Part shown: positions 1 through 7,344 of the stretch, piece by piece
Layout: each line of letters begins with the position of its first letter
Position numbering within the stretch: position 1 is the stretch's first letter
Assembly (NCBI GenBank): GCA_903922605.1
Contig: CAIXUG010000056.1
Span: 96,357 to 160,356 of the forward strand
DNA: 64,000 bases
Direction of reading: 5' to 3'
Origin: an uncultured Verrucomicrobiota bacterium
GTDB taxonomy: Bacteria > Verrucomicrobiota > Verrucomicrobiia > Limisphaerales > UBA9464
Translations under genes and position numbers: made by a program
The notes under the pieces: model-generated
The model's database searches: none
The model's input: only the letters and a program-made list of their open reading frames with translations
What the model was told of the DNA's origin: nothing

Positions 1-14
1 CGTTTCCGCAGCCC

Positions 15-647
15 ATGAAATACCGCGCCATTCTGCTGTTCGGTGCTCCGGGAGCCGGCAAGGGCACCCAGGGCAAGATCCTCGGGCAGATTCCCAATTT
101 CATTCATTTCTCCTGCGGCGATGCCTTCCGCAACCTCCGGGTGGATTCGCCGCTCGGACGCGTCTTCATCGAATACGCCAGCAAGGGCCAGCTCGTGCCG
201 GATGAGCCGACCATCGAGCTCTGGCACAATTCCATCCAGGGCTTCATTGCCACGGGCCGCTTCAATCCCGAGGCGGATACGCTCCTGCTGGATGGCATCC
301 CGCGGAATCCCAGCCAGGTCCGCCTCATGCGGGAGATGATCGACGTGAAGGCGATCTTCAACCTGTACTGCTCCTCGCAGGACAAGCTCATCACCCGCCT
401 CCAGCGCCGCGCGCTGCGGGAAAACCGGCTCGATGACGCCAACGTGGACACCATCCGTGCCCGGCTTGAGACCTATAAGCGCGAGACCCGGGCGGTGCTG
501 GAATGCTACGAAGAGGGCATCATCCACCAGATCGACTCGACGCAGGAACCCCTGCACGTGCTGCTAGATGTGCTCAAGACGGTCGCCCGCCTGCCCAAGC
601 CCGCCGTGAGCGATGGCTCCACGGTGTTCATGACCAAGCCGGCCTGA
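15..647 (+). CDS. adk: Adenylate kinase (short-lid form)
   Basis: Predicted cytosolic adenylate kinase, interconverting AMP + ATP and 2 ADP. The N-terminus carries the P-loop GAPGAGKGT at residues 10-18, followed by an AMP-binding region (SCGDAFR) and DGIPRNPSQ at 93-101, the counterpart of the family's DGFPR. The segment after R127 is short (RALRENRLDD), so this is the short-lid type without the zinc-finger lid. At 210 aa it is the usual length; the last ~20 residues are a non-conserved tail. ATG start at 15. The next gene, fmt, is 227 bp away with a structured repeat between them. The only oddity is Ile for Phe in the DGFPR motif. Other nucleoside monophosphate kinases of this fold are a less likely alternative. 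Confidence 0.9.
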   Translation: MKYRAILLFGAPGAGKGTQGKILGQIPNFIHFSCGDAFRNLRVDSPLGRVFIEYASKGQLVPDEPTIELWHNSIQGFIATGRFNPEADTLLLDGIPRNPSQVRLMREMIDVKAIFNLYCSSQDKLITRLQRRALRENRLDDANVDTIRARLETYKRETRAVLECYEEGIIHQIDSTQEPLHVLLDVLKTVARLPKPAVSDGSTVFMTKPA

Positions 648-654
648 AGGCAGT

Positions 655-777
655 GCAGAGTTGCACTCTGCTGTACCGCAGGTTTGCAACCTACGAGGGC
701 AGGGAATTTTCTAGGCGCCCCGGAAACGAGACGCCCAGCCGACTGCAAGTCGGCGATACAGCAGATTACAAATCTGC
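655..777. repeat. Inverted pair of two-hairpin elements (REPIN-like)
   Basis: Four short hairpins with 3-nt loops: GCAGAGT/ACTCTGC (655-671), AGGTT/AACCT (680-692), GCCGACT/AGTCGGC (738-754) and GCAGATT/AATCTGC (761-777). Reverse-complementing 655-695 and aligning it with 737-777 gives about 29 of 41 matching positions. Most differences in the stems are paired, so base pairing is kept. The linker GCG[GA]TACAGC is shared. The two units face each other across about 45 bp, the geometry of a REPIN. It fills most of the adk-fmt gap. Confidence 0.75.
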
Positions 778-874
778 GCTACGTCCGGCGGGCTTCAGTG
801 GCTGAGGAGCGGCGTTCACCCGGGCGACTTCTGCTCGCCAAGCCTTCGCGGGACCGCTTCCCTGCTGCGCACTG

Positions 875-1807
875 ATGCTTCGCCTTGTTTTCATGGGCAC
901 GCCCGATCTGGCGCGCACCGTCCTCGCCGCGCTGGCAGAGAATGCTGGCTGCCAGCTCGTCGCGGTCGTCGCGCAGCCGGACAAGCCGACCGGCCGTGGC
1001 CTCCAGCTCACGCCTCCGCCCGTGAAAGTCGAGGCGTTGGCGCGCGGACTGCCCGTGCTCCAGCCGCTGAAGGCCCGCGATCCGGAATTCCTCGCCCAGC
1101 TCCGTGCGCTCGCTCCCGATCTGATCGTGGTCGCGGCCTACGGGCAGATCCTGCCCCAGGCATTGCTCGACATTCCGCGCCACGGTTGCCTGAACGTCCA
1201 CACCTCGATCCTTCCGCGCTGGCGCGGTGCGGCCCCGATCCAGTGGGCCATTGCCGAAGGGGACGCCGAAACGGGCGTCACCATCATGCGCATGGAGGCT
1301 GGCCTCGACACTGGGCCGATCCTTTCGCTCGTGCGGACCGACATCACAGCGGCGGATACCGGGCAGACCCTGCACGACCGGCTCGCCGGACTGGGCGCGA
1401 AGCTGCTGTGCGAAACCATCCCGGGCTATATGGCCGGCGAGATTCTTCCGCAGCCGCAGCCGGCGGAGGGCGTCACCTACGCGCGCAAAATCACCCGCGA
1501 CGATGGCCGGCTCGACTGGACACGCCCCGCAGTCACGCTGTGGAACCGTCTGCGCGCTTTCACGCCGTGGCCGGGGGCGTTTTGCCTGATGGCGGCGGAG
1601 CCCAAGCCCAAGCTGCTCAAAGTTCACGCCGCGCAGCCCGTCGCCGGCAGCGGCGAACCGGGCACCGTGCTGGTGGCCGACAAGACCGGCCTGGTTGTCG
1701 CCTGCGGCGAAGGCGCGCTGCGCCTTACGGAAGTGCAGCCCGAAGCGGGCCGCCGGCTCACGGCCGAACAGTTTGTCGCCGGTCACCGGGTGACGCGGCT
1801 CTTCTGA
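875..1807 (+). CDS. fmt: Methionyl-tRNA formyltransferase
   Basis: Transfers a formyl group from 10-formyl-tetrahydrofolate to initiator Met-tRNA. The 310-aa length is typical. The N-terminal MGTPDLA motif opens the formyltransferase Rossmann domain. The catalytic triad expected for the family is present as N107 and H109 (in LNVHTSILP) and D145 (in GLDTGPIL). The substrate loop PRWRGAAPIQ follows H109, and the C-terminal ~100 residues form the OB-like domain (YARKITRDDGRLDW begins it). ATG start at 875. The def or priA neighbours common in other phyla are absent; adk lies upstream and a lytic transglycosylase 62 bp downstream on the same strand. Confidence 0.95.
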   Translation: MLRLVFMGTPDLARTVLAALAENAGCQLVAVVAQPDKPTGRGLQLTPPPVKVEALARGLPVLQPLKARDPEFLAQLRALAPDLIVVAAYGQILPQALLDIPRHGCLNVHTSILPRWRGAAPIQWAIAEGDAETGVTIMRMEAGLDTGPILSLVRTDITAADTGQTLHDRLAGLGAKLLCETIPGYMAGEILPQPQPAEGVTYARKITRDDGRLDWTRPAVTLWNRLRAFTPWPGAFCLMAAEPKPKLLKVHAAQPVAGSGEPGTVLVADKTGLVVACGEGALRLTEVQPEAGRRLTAEQFVAGHRVTRLF

Positions 1808-1869
1808 ATTCCCGGGCCGGGAATAACTCCCGGCTGGATGTTTGCGCCAATCCGCTATAGCTCACGGCC

Positions 1870-2820
1870 ATGAAACTTCCGCTCGTGCTGGCCGCGGTGG
1901 CGTTGCTGCCGGTGACCTTCCACGCGCAGGCACTGGCGCAGATCCAGCTCGACGACGCGCTCAAGCTCGGTGAGCAGTGGGTGCGCGCCAACGTGGACCC
2001 AAAGGTCCTGGAATCACTTCCGCAGCTCGATGAGAAGCAGGCGGTGCAACTGCTCCTCCAGTTCCAGCAGCAGTTTCAGGGCGAATATGTCCTCGATGTC
2101 GTGCGGTTGAAGCAGGTGGCCAACCTGGCACTGCCGTTCATCGAGCGGGATGAGGCGCTAAAACCGTACGCTCCGTGGTTGCGCTCGCGCATGGACTACT
2201 TCGAGGTCGCCAGCCAGCTCAGTCTCGTGGTGCCGCCACCGCCCAAGCCCGCGCCCCCCAAGCCGGGAGTCGCCCCAGCTCCGACACCAGCCCCCGTGCG
2301 TGCCAATCCCACGCCCCAGCAGCAGCGGCAGGTGTGGGCCAACGTGGTGGCCACCGAACCGTGGCCGGCCTCGGCGAACCAGTACGTCCCGCAGCTCAAG
2401 CCGATCTTCCTTTCGGAGCAGGTGCCGGCGGAACTCGTGTGGGTGGCGGAGGTGGAATCCTCTTTCGATCCGAAAGCCAAAAGCCCAGCGGGAGCCGTGG
2501 GACTTTACCAGCTCATGCCCGACACCGCGAAGCGGGAGGGGCTGTCGCTGGCACCCCGTGACCAACGGCTGGATCCGGCGCAGAGCGCGCGGGCCTCGGC
2601 CCGCTACCTCCACACGTTGCACGGCGAGTTCAAGGACTGGCCGCTCACGCTCGCGGCCTACAACGTCGGCGAAGGCCGCGTGCGGACGCTGATGACGAAA
2701 TACAAGGCGAAGAGCTTCGACGGCATCGCCCCGCACCTGCCGGCGGAAACTCAGATGTACGTGCCGAAGATCGGCGCCGTCATCCAGCGCCGCGAAGGCA
2801 AGTCGCTGGCGAAGCTGTAG
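1870..2820 (+). CDS. Exported lytic murein transglycosylase (SLT domain)
   Basis: Predicted periplasmic enzyme cleaving peptidoglycan glycan strands. Residues 1-23 are a signal peptide ending near AQALA. A Pro/Ala-rich linker at about 118-145 separates an N-terminal helical region from a C-terminal SLT (goose-lysozyme-like) domain. The catalytic glutamate is E196 in VESSFDP, followed by the diagnostic AVGLYQLMP, then LAAYNVGEGRV. This order of motifs fits the Slt/MltD group; no LysM repeats are present. ATG at 1870. Convergent with the 3079 gene, with a large palindromic repeat between the two stops. Confidence 0.9.
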   Translation: MKLPLVLAAVALLPVTFHAQALAQIQLDDALKLGEQWVRANVDPKVLESLPQLDEKQAVQLLLQFQQQFQGEYVLDVVRLKQVANLALPFIERDEALKPYAPWLRSRMDYFEVASQLSLVVPPPPKPAPPKPGVAPAPTPAPVRANPTPQQQRQVWANVVATEPWPASANQYVPQLKPIFLSEQVPAELVWVAEVESSFDPKAKSPAGAVGLYQLMPDTAKREGLSLAPRDQRLDPAQSARASARYLHTLHGEFKDWPLTLAAYNVGEGRVRTLMTKYKAKSFDGIAPHLPAETQMYVPKIGAVIQRREGKSLAKL

Positions 2821-2843
2821 GGCGGGACAGCCATTTCGCCGGC

Positions 2844-3004
2844 GAAGTCGCGAAGCGTCATGGAGTGCGGTGGCTTGACAACGCTTTCGGACGTGAGAAA
2901 TGCGCGCGAATTACGGTCAGGGCTGTGCGCTCAATCGCGTGCCTCCGAAAGCGGCGTCTCCGCTCTGCTCCGCCGCACGCACTCCACGACGCTTCGCGAC
3001 TTTG
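2844..3004. repeat. Large imperfect palindrome, copy A
   Basis: The outer arms 2845-2869 and 2978-3002 are inverted copies of each other with one mismatch in 25 (AAGTCGCGAAGCGTC core), and inner segments around CGCTTTCGGA / TCCGAAAGCG also pair. The centre holds a short asymmetric core containing GGGCTG. It lies between two convergent genes and may act as a bidirectional terminator. Three relatives occur at 27408, 31223 and 41474. Confidence 0.75.
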
Positions 3005-3078
3005 GTCACGACTGCCCGGACTGTGCCCGATAGGACAAGGCTGGAAGGAGAGTGAGTGCCGGTAAAACCGGGGCGCTC

Positions 3079-5784
3079 TCACTTGTCATCATCGTCGTCC
3101 GTGTCCTTCGTGATCGCCCATTCGGGATAGGCTTCCTGCGTGCCTTTCGTGGCGTGCCAGAGGATGCGGTTGAGCACGTCCTCGGGGGCCTTGTCCGCCT
3201 CGCGGAAATTCAGCTTGGCCGACTGCTCGGCGTCGTGGCGCAGCACGGGATCGTTGATCGCGTGCGGGGTGGGATTGAGCTGGTCGAGCGCCACGTTGTT
3301 CGCCACGGCGTTGAAGGGCGTGAGGTTGGCCTGCTCCGTGAAGCAGTCCGCCATCGGCGTCGCGCTGGCGTCGAACTGGTTCATCGGGGGCAGGCCGAGG
3401 ATCTGCTCGATCGTGCGGATGAGGCTGGTGGTGTTGTACTGCGTGTTCACGACCACGCCGCGTTTCGTGTAGGGGCTGATGCAGTAGGCCGTGGTGCGGT
3501 AGCCGCTCACGTGGTCCCAGCCGGCCTGAGGGTCATCCTCAATGGTGAAAATGGCCGTCTCCGGCCAGAACTTGCTGTGCGAGATCGCCTCGACGATGCG
3601 GCCAAAGGCGAGGTCGTTGTCCGCAACGTGCGAGGCGGGCGTCGGTGAATCTTTGCTGGTGCCGCTGGTGTGGTCATTCGGCAGGCAGATGAAGATCAGG
3701 TGGGGCAATTCGCCCTTGGCCTCGTACTCCTTCAGCTCGCGGAGGACAAAGTCGGCGCGATACTGGTCGGGCACCTCCATCGCCCAGCCGACGTAATCCG
3801 TGGGCAGGTACGGCTTGAGCGAGGCGACCATCGGGTAGCTGGCGAAGACCACGTCATTCGTCTCTCCCTTCCAGGCGCGGTAGCAGTCCATGTATTTCGG
3901 ACTGCCCTTGCGCTTGGAGTCGCTCCATTTCACCGCCGGGGCGGCAAACTCGCCATAGTCGCGCAGCGTCTTGCCGTGCGCGAGCGCGTTGTCCCACAGG
4001 AAGCCGCTCGGCGCGTACGCGACGGCGTCGTCCTCATCCTCCCCCATGCCGTCGGGATAGCTGCGCGGAAAACCGGCGAAGGATTTCTCCATGTAATCGG
4101 TCGAAAACGCCGTCGTGCTCCACTGGTGTCCCTCGGAACTGAGGATGCCGGAGCAATACGTGTTATCGAGCAGCACGAATTCGCGGGAGAGCCGGTGCTG
4201 GTTGGGCGTGATGTCCGCGCCGAAGATGCAAAGCGAAGCGTCGCCGTTGCCCTCCTTCATGTCGCCCAGCACCTGGTCGTAGGTGCGGTTCTCCTTGATG
4301 ATGTACACCACGTGCTTGAACACGCTCGGCTCGCCAATGCGCTCGGGCACGGGCCTGGCCGGCTGGTTCGGACGCGGCGGCAGCTTGCTCGCGATGATCG
4401 CTTCGCGCCGGAGGTTCCGCATCACGGTCTCGGAGAGCTTGGGCAGGTCGCGCTTCTTCGGCAGCGGCACGAGCGACACGGAGCCGGAATACTGATGCGA
4501 GTTGAAGCCGGTCTTGCCGTCGCTGCCCTTTTTCTTCAGCGCGGGGTGCCCTTTGATGTTGGCGACCGCCAGGGTGTCGCGTGCGGCGTCAAAGGCGAGT
4601 GCGCCGGGGAACCAGCCGACCGGGATCAGCCCTTTCAGCTTGGATTCACGGTCGCCGGGATCAAAGCCGACGATGGCGATGGCATTCTGGGTGCCATTCG
4701 CGACGTAGAGCGTCTTGCCCTTCTTGTCGAAGGCGAGCGCGTTGGGGGATGCGCCAAAGAGATCGCTGGGCTTGGCCTTTACCCACACGGTTTCGACGAC
4801 CTTGTCGGTGCGCGTGTCGATGACGCTGAGATTGTCGGCGGCGGCGTTGGCGCAGACCACGTAGCGGCGGTCGGGTGACACCGCGAGCGCGCTGGCGTGC
4901 AGGCCGGTGAGGATCTCGGTAACCATCGGCTTGGGCTTGGAGCCGGGCGCATCGGCCAGCAGGTCCACGACGCTTACTGAGCCTTCGCTGGCGATGTGCC
5001 GCACCGGGTCCACGCGCACGGTGGTGCCGCGTCCGGCGGGACCAGTCAGGTCGCCCGGTCCCGGCCGCCGGCCACCCCAGTTCGAGACGTAGGCCTTGGT
5101 GCCCACGAGCACGACATCATACGGCAGCGCCCCCACGTCGAAGACCCGCAGCACCTTGCCATTGGCCGAATCCAGTTCGAGCAGGGTGTTCGACAGGTTG
5201 CCGCACACATACAGATTCCCGCCGTCGGGCGAGAGCGTGAGGCCGGCGGGGATCTCATTCTTGCGCCGGGGCGCATTCGCCGGCGGCAAGGGGAAGGAAT
5301 GCGACGGTGTGACGGTACCATCCGCCGCGACGGCGAACACCTTGATCGAGCCGTTGACGTTGCTCAGAAAGATGCGGCGGCCATCGGGCGAGAAAACCAG
5401 GCCGGTGAAGCTGAGCTGCCCATCCTTGTCAGGCTTCAGGATGTTGGGGGAAACCTGGTCGGCCTGGGGCTCGCCCTGGGCCTCGTTCGGCAGGGCGACG
5501 CGTTGGCGTACTGCGCCCGTCACGGGATCGAGCACCACCAGTTCGCTGGTCTTGCCCGAGACGATCAGCAGGCGGCCGTCGGGCGACAGGGCGATGCCCT
5601 GCGGGCGCAGGCCCGGCAAATCCACCTGCCGGCCCAGCGGGGTCACGACCTGGTTCACTGGCAGCACGATGCGGTTGGTGCCCGAGCGGCCTACCGGCTC
5701 TGTGGTTGATCCGGGGATGGGCGTGGCGGCGTCGAGCTGGGCAAACACCAGGGCGGCCAGGGCGAGGGGCAGATTCAATTTCAT
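3079..5784 (-). CDS. Exported beta-propeller / phosphoesterase fusion
   Basis: Two-part exported protein of about 901 aa. After a signal peptide (MKLNLPLALAALVFAQLDA), residues ~30-430 form a YncE-like propeller with repeated blades such as LSPDGRLLIVSG, FSPDGRRIFLSN, LSPDGGNLYVCG and VSPDRRYVVCAN. Residues ~490-900 are a phosphoesterase of the alkaline-phosphatase superfamily (PF04185-like), recognised by HVVYIIKENRTYDQVLG, then SSEGHQWSTTAFSTDYMEK and, near the end, FTIEDDPQAGWDHVSGYR. This fusion is common in Verrucomicrobiota and Planctomycetota; the substrate is not known. An upstream TTG at 5826 would extend the frame by 14 residues, but the ATG at 5784 puts the signal peptide at the N-terminus. 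The C-terminus ends in an Asp-rich tail (KDTDDDDDK). Confidence 0.85.
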   Translation of the reverse strand: MKLNLPLALAALVFAQLDAATPIPGSTTEPVGRSGTNRIVLPVNQVVTPLGRQVDLPGLRPQGIALSPDGRLLIVSGKTSELVVLDPVTGAVRQRVALPNEAQGEPQADQVSPNILKPDKDGQLSFTGLVFSPDGRRIFLSNVNGSIKVFAVAADGTVTPSHSFPLPPANAPRRKNEIPAGLTLSPDGGNLYVCGNLSNTLLELDSANGKVLRVFDVGALPYDVVLVGTKAYVSNWGGRRPGPGDLTGPAGRGTTVRVDPVRHIASEGSVSVVDLLADAPGSKPKPMVTEILTGLHASALAVSPDRRYVVCANAAADNLSVIDTRTDKVVETVWVKAKPSDLFGASPNALAFDKKGKTLYVANGTQNAIAIVGFDPGDRESKLKGLIPVGWFPGALAFDAARDTLAVANIKGHPALKKKGSDGKTGFNSHQYSGSVSLVPLPKKRDLPKLSETVMRNLRREAIIASKLPPRPNQPARPVPERIGEPSVFKHVVYIIKENRTYDQVLGDMKEGNGDASLCIFGADITPNQHRLSREFVLLDNTYCSGILSSEGHQWSTTAFSTDYMEKSFAGFPRSYPDGMGEDEDDAVAYAPSGFLWDNALAHGKTLRDYGEFAAPAVKWSDSKRKGSPKYMDCYRAWKGETNDVVFASYPMVASLKPYLPTDYVGWAMEVPDQYRADFVLRELKEYEAKGELPHLIFICLPNDHTSGTSKDSPTPASHVADNDLAFGRIVEAISHSKFWPETAIFTIEDDPQAGWDHVSGYRTTAYCISPYTKRGVVVNTQYNTTSLIRTIEQILGLPPMNQFDASATPMADCFTEQANLTPFNAVANNVALDQLNPTPHAINDPVLRHDAEQSAKLNFREADKAPEDVLNRILWHATKGTQEAYPEWAITKDTDDDDDK

Positions 5785-5879
5785 GCGAACGGGAAACAAT
5801 GGACCGATCCCACGGACGGACCGCAAGGTCCGGCGTGTGACGTAATCGCGAACTGTTTCGCACGCACCCGGTTAAAACA

Positions 5880-5935
5880 ATGCCCCGGATTAGGGCATGG
5901 AAGTTCGAATGCCAAATTTCGAAGTTCGAATGAGC
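5880..5935. repeat. Hairpin plus short-word array
   Basis: In the divergent gap between 5784 and 5989. A hairpin ATGCCC/GGGCAT (5880-5898, 7-nt loop) is followed by two direct copies of AAGTTCGAATG around AAATTTCG. Words of the ATTCGAAATTCG type recur at 21285-21317. A promoter could not be assigned with confidence. Confidence 0.5.
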
Positions 5936-5988
5936 GCGTCCCGCCACAAACTGTTCCGCTGCGAAACAAAATCCTTCACGCTCGGGCC

Positions 5989-6570
5989 GTGAAACGAGTC
6001 TGTGTGTTTTGCGGTTCCAGTTCCGGCAGCGATCCCGCCTTTTCCGCCGCCACCCGGGAATTTGGCCGCCTGCTGGCCCGCGAGGGGCTTGGGTTGGTCT
6101 ATGGCGGAGCCCGGGTGGGGCTGATGGGCATGGTCGCGGATGCGGTGCTCGCGGGAGGGGGCGAAGTCATCGGCGTGCTGCCGCGGGCGTTGCAGGAGCG
6201 GGAACTGGCGCACACCGGCCTGTCGCAGCTCCACGTCGTCGGTTCCATGCACGAGCGCAAGCAGCTCATGGCCGACCTGTCGGATGCGTTCGTGGCGCTG
6301 CCGGGCGGCTTCGGGACACTGGATGAGTTCTGCGAAATTCTGACATGGGCGCAGCTCGGCATCCACACCAAGCCTTGCGGCCTGCTCAATATGAACGGCT
6401 ACTACGACGGGTTTCTGACGCAGGTCGATGCGGCGGTGCAGGGCGGCCTCACGAGATCGGAGCACCGCGACCTGATCCTCGTCGCCACCGATCCCGCCGA
6501 CCTGCTCACGCGGATGCGCGCCTACCGCTCGGTCCTCACGCCGAAGTGGATGGATTCGCTGGTCCGGTGA
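5989..6570 (+). CDS. LOG family protein (TIGR00730), putative nucleoside 5'-monophosphate phosphoribohydrolase
   Basis: Cytosolic enzyme of the Lonely-Guy/Rossman-fold nucleotide-binding family, which in plants and several bacteria hydrolyses cytokinin riboside 5'-monophosphates. The signatures are VCVFCGSSSG at the N-terminus, YGGARVGLMG at ~39-48, GSMHERKQ near residue 85 and the active-site PGGFGTLDE at 105-113. At 193 aa it has full family length. The GTG at 5989 is chosen because the conserved N-terminal strand starts immediately after it. It converges on the sigma-factor gene with only 13 bp between stops and no visible terminator. Which nucleotide it uses cannot be told from sequence. 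Confidence 0.9.
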   Translation: MKRVCVFCGSSSGSDPAFSAATREFGRLLAREGLGLVYGGARVGLMGMVADAVLAGGGEVIGVLPRALQERELAHTGLSQLHVVGSMHERKQLMADLSDAFVALPGGFGTLDEFCEILTWAQLGIHTKPCGLLNMNGYYDGFLTQVDAAVQGGLTRSEHRDLILVATDPADLLTRMRAYRSVLTPKWMDSLVR

Positions 6571-6583
6571 CCGTGCGGCAACG

Positions 6584-7324
6584 TCACGCCGACAGTACCT
6601 CGACCAGATAGCGCAGTTCCGTGTCCACGTCTTCGGTGGCGGGAATGGTTTGGGCCACCTCGTGACGGATCAGTTCGCGAAAGCGTTTCCGCAGACGATG
6701 GATCGCCACCTTCACGGCCCCTTCGCTCAGTCCCAGTGCACGGGCTGCCTCGCTCTGGGACAGCGCGGCCGCGTCACCGACGAGCCACGGCTTGAGCACG
6801 ACGAAGTGGGTCGCCTTATTTTCCGCTGTGAGTTCGCCGGTTAGCGCGGCGAGCGCCCGGTCCATGAGGGCGAGCGCCCATTGCCGGTCAAAAAAAGTAT
6901 CGGGCCGATCCGCCGCCGCGTCGACGATCTGCAAGCCCGCTCCGCTCTCGGTATCATGCCCGTGCCCCACCGGATGAAACGGTTCCGGAGTGACACCACC
7001 GCCGCGTTTGGCCGCCCGCTCCCGGTCACGCAGGTCGCTCAAGAAATGTCTCGCCGCGCCCAGCAGGAACGAGCGGAAGCGCCCGCGTTCCGGGGTCGCC
7101 CCGGCCACACCATCCCGGGCCAGCAGCCGGGCGAAGAATTCCTGCGTCAGTTCGCGGCCCATATCCTCATCGCGTCCCCCGTGGCGGAAGAAACGGAACA
7201 CCGGCTGGTAATACGCCGCGCACAGTTCGCCCAGCGCGGCCTTCGCGGCCGGTGTCTCCCCGCGTGCCGCGAGCACGAGCGTCCAGCGCGTCGGGGCGAA
7301 GGCAGATGGCGCGGCGGTGGGCAT
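6584..7324 (-). CDS. ECF-type RNA polymerase sigma factor, partner of the upstream kinase
   Basis: Sigma-70-like protein of about 246 aa. Region 2 is visible in YYQPVFRFFRHGG, DMGRELTQEFFARLL and FRSFLLGAARHFLSDLRDRE. Region 4 is a helix-turn-helix with the recognition helix in ALGLSEGAVKVAIHRLRKRF. The ~50-residue linker between them (FHPVGHGHDTESGAG region) is longer than in minimal ECF factors. The frame also has a GTG two codons upstream (7330); the ATG at 7324 is preferred. It starts 14-20 bp after the kinase stop, so the two genes very probably form one transcription unit with the kinase first. No anti-sigma factor is adjacent, which suggests that the kinase itself is the signalling partner (inference). 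Confidence 0.85.
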   Translation of the reverse strand: MPTAAPSAFAPTRWTLVLAARGETPAAKAALGELCAAYYQPVFRFFRHGGRDEDMGRELTQEFFARLLARDGVAGATPERGRFRSFLLGAARHFLSDLRDRERAAKRGGGVTPEPFHPVGHGHDTESGAGLQIVDAAADRPDTFFDRQWALALMDRALAALTGELTAENKATHFVVLKPWLVGDAAALSQSEAARALGLSEGAVKVAIHRLRKRFRELIRHEVAQTIPATEDVDTELRYLVEVLSA

Positions 7325-7344
7325 TCTCACTTGGGCTCGATGAT

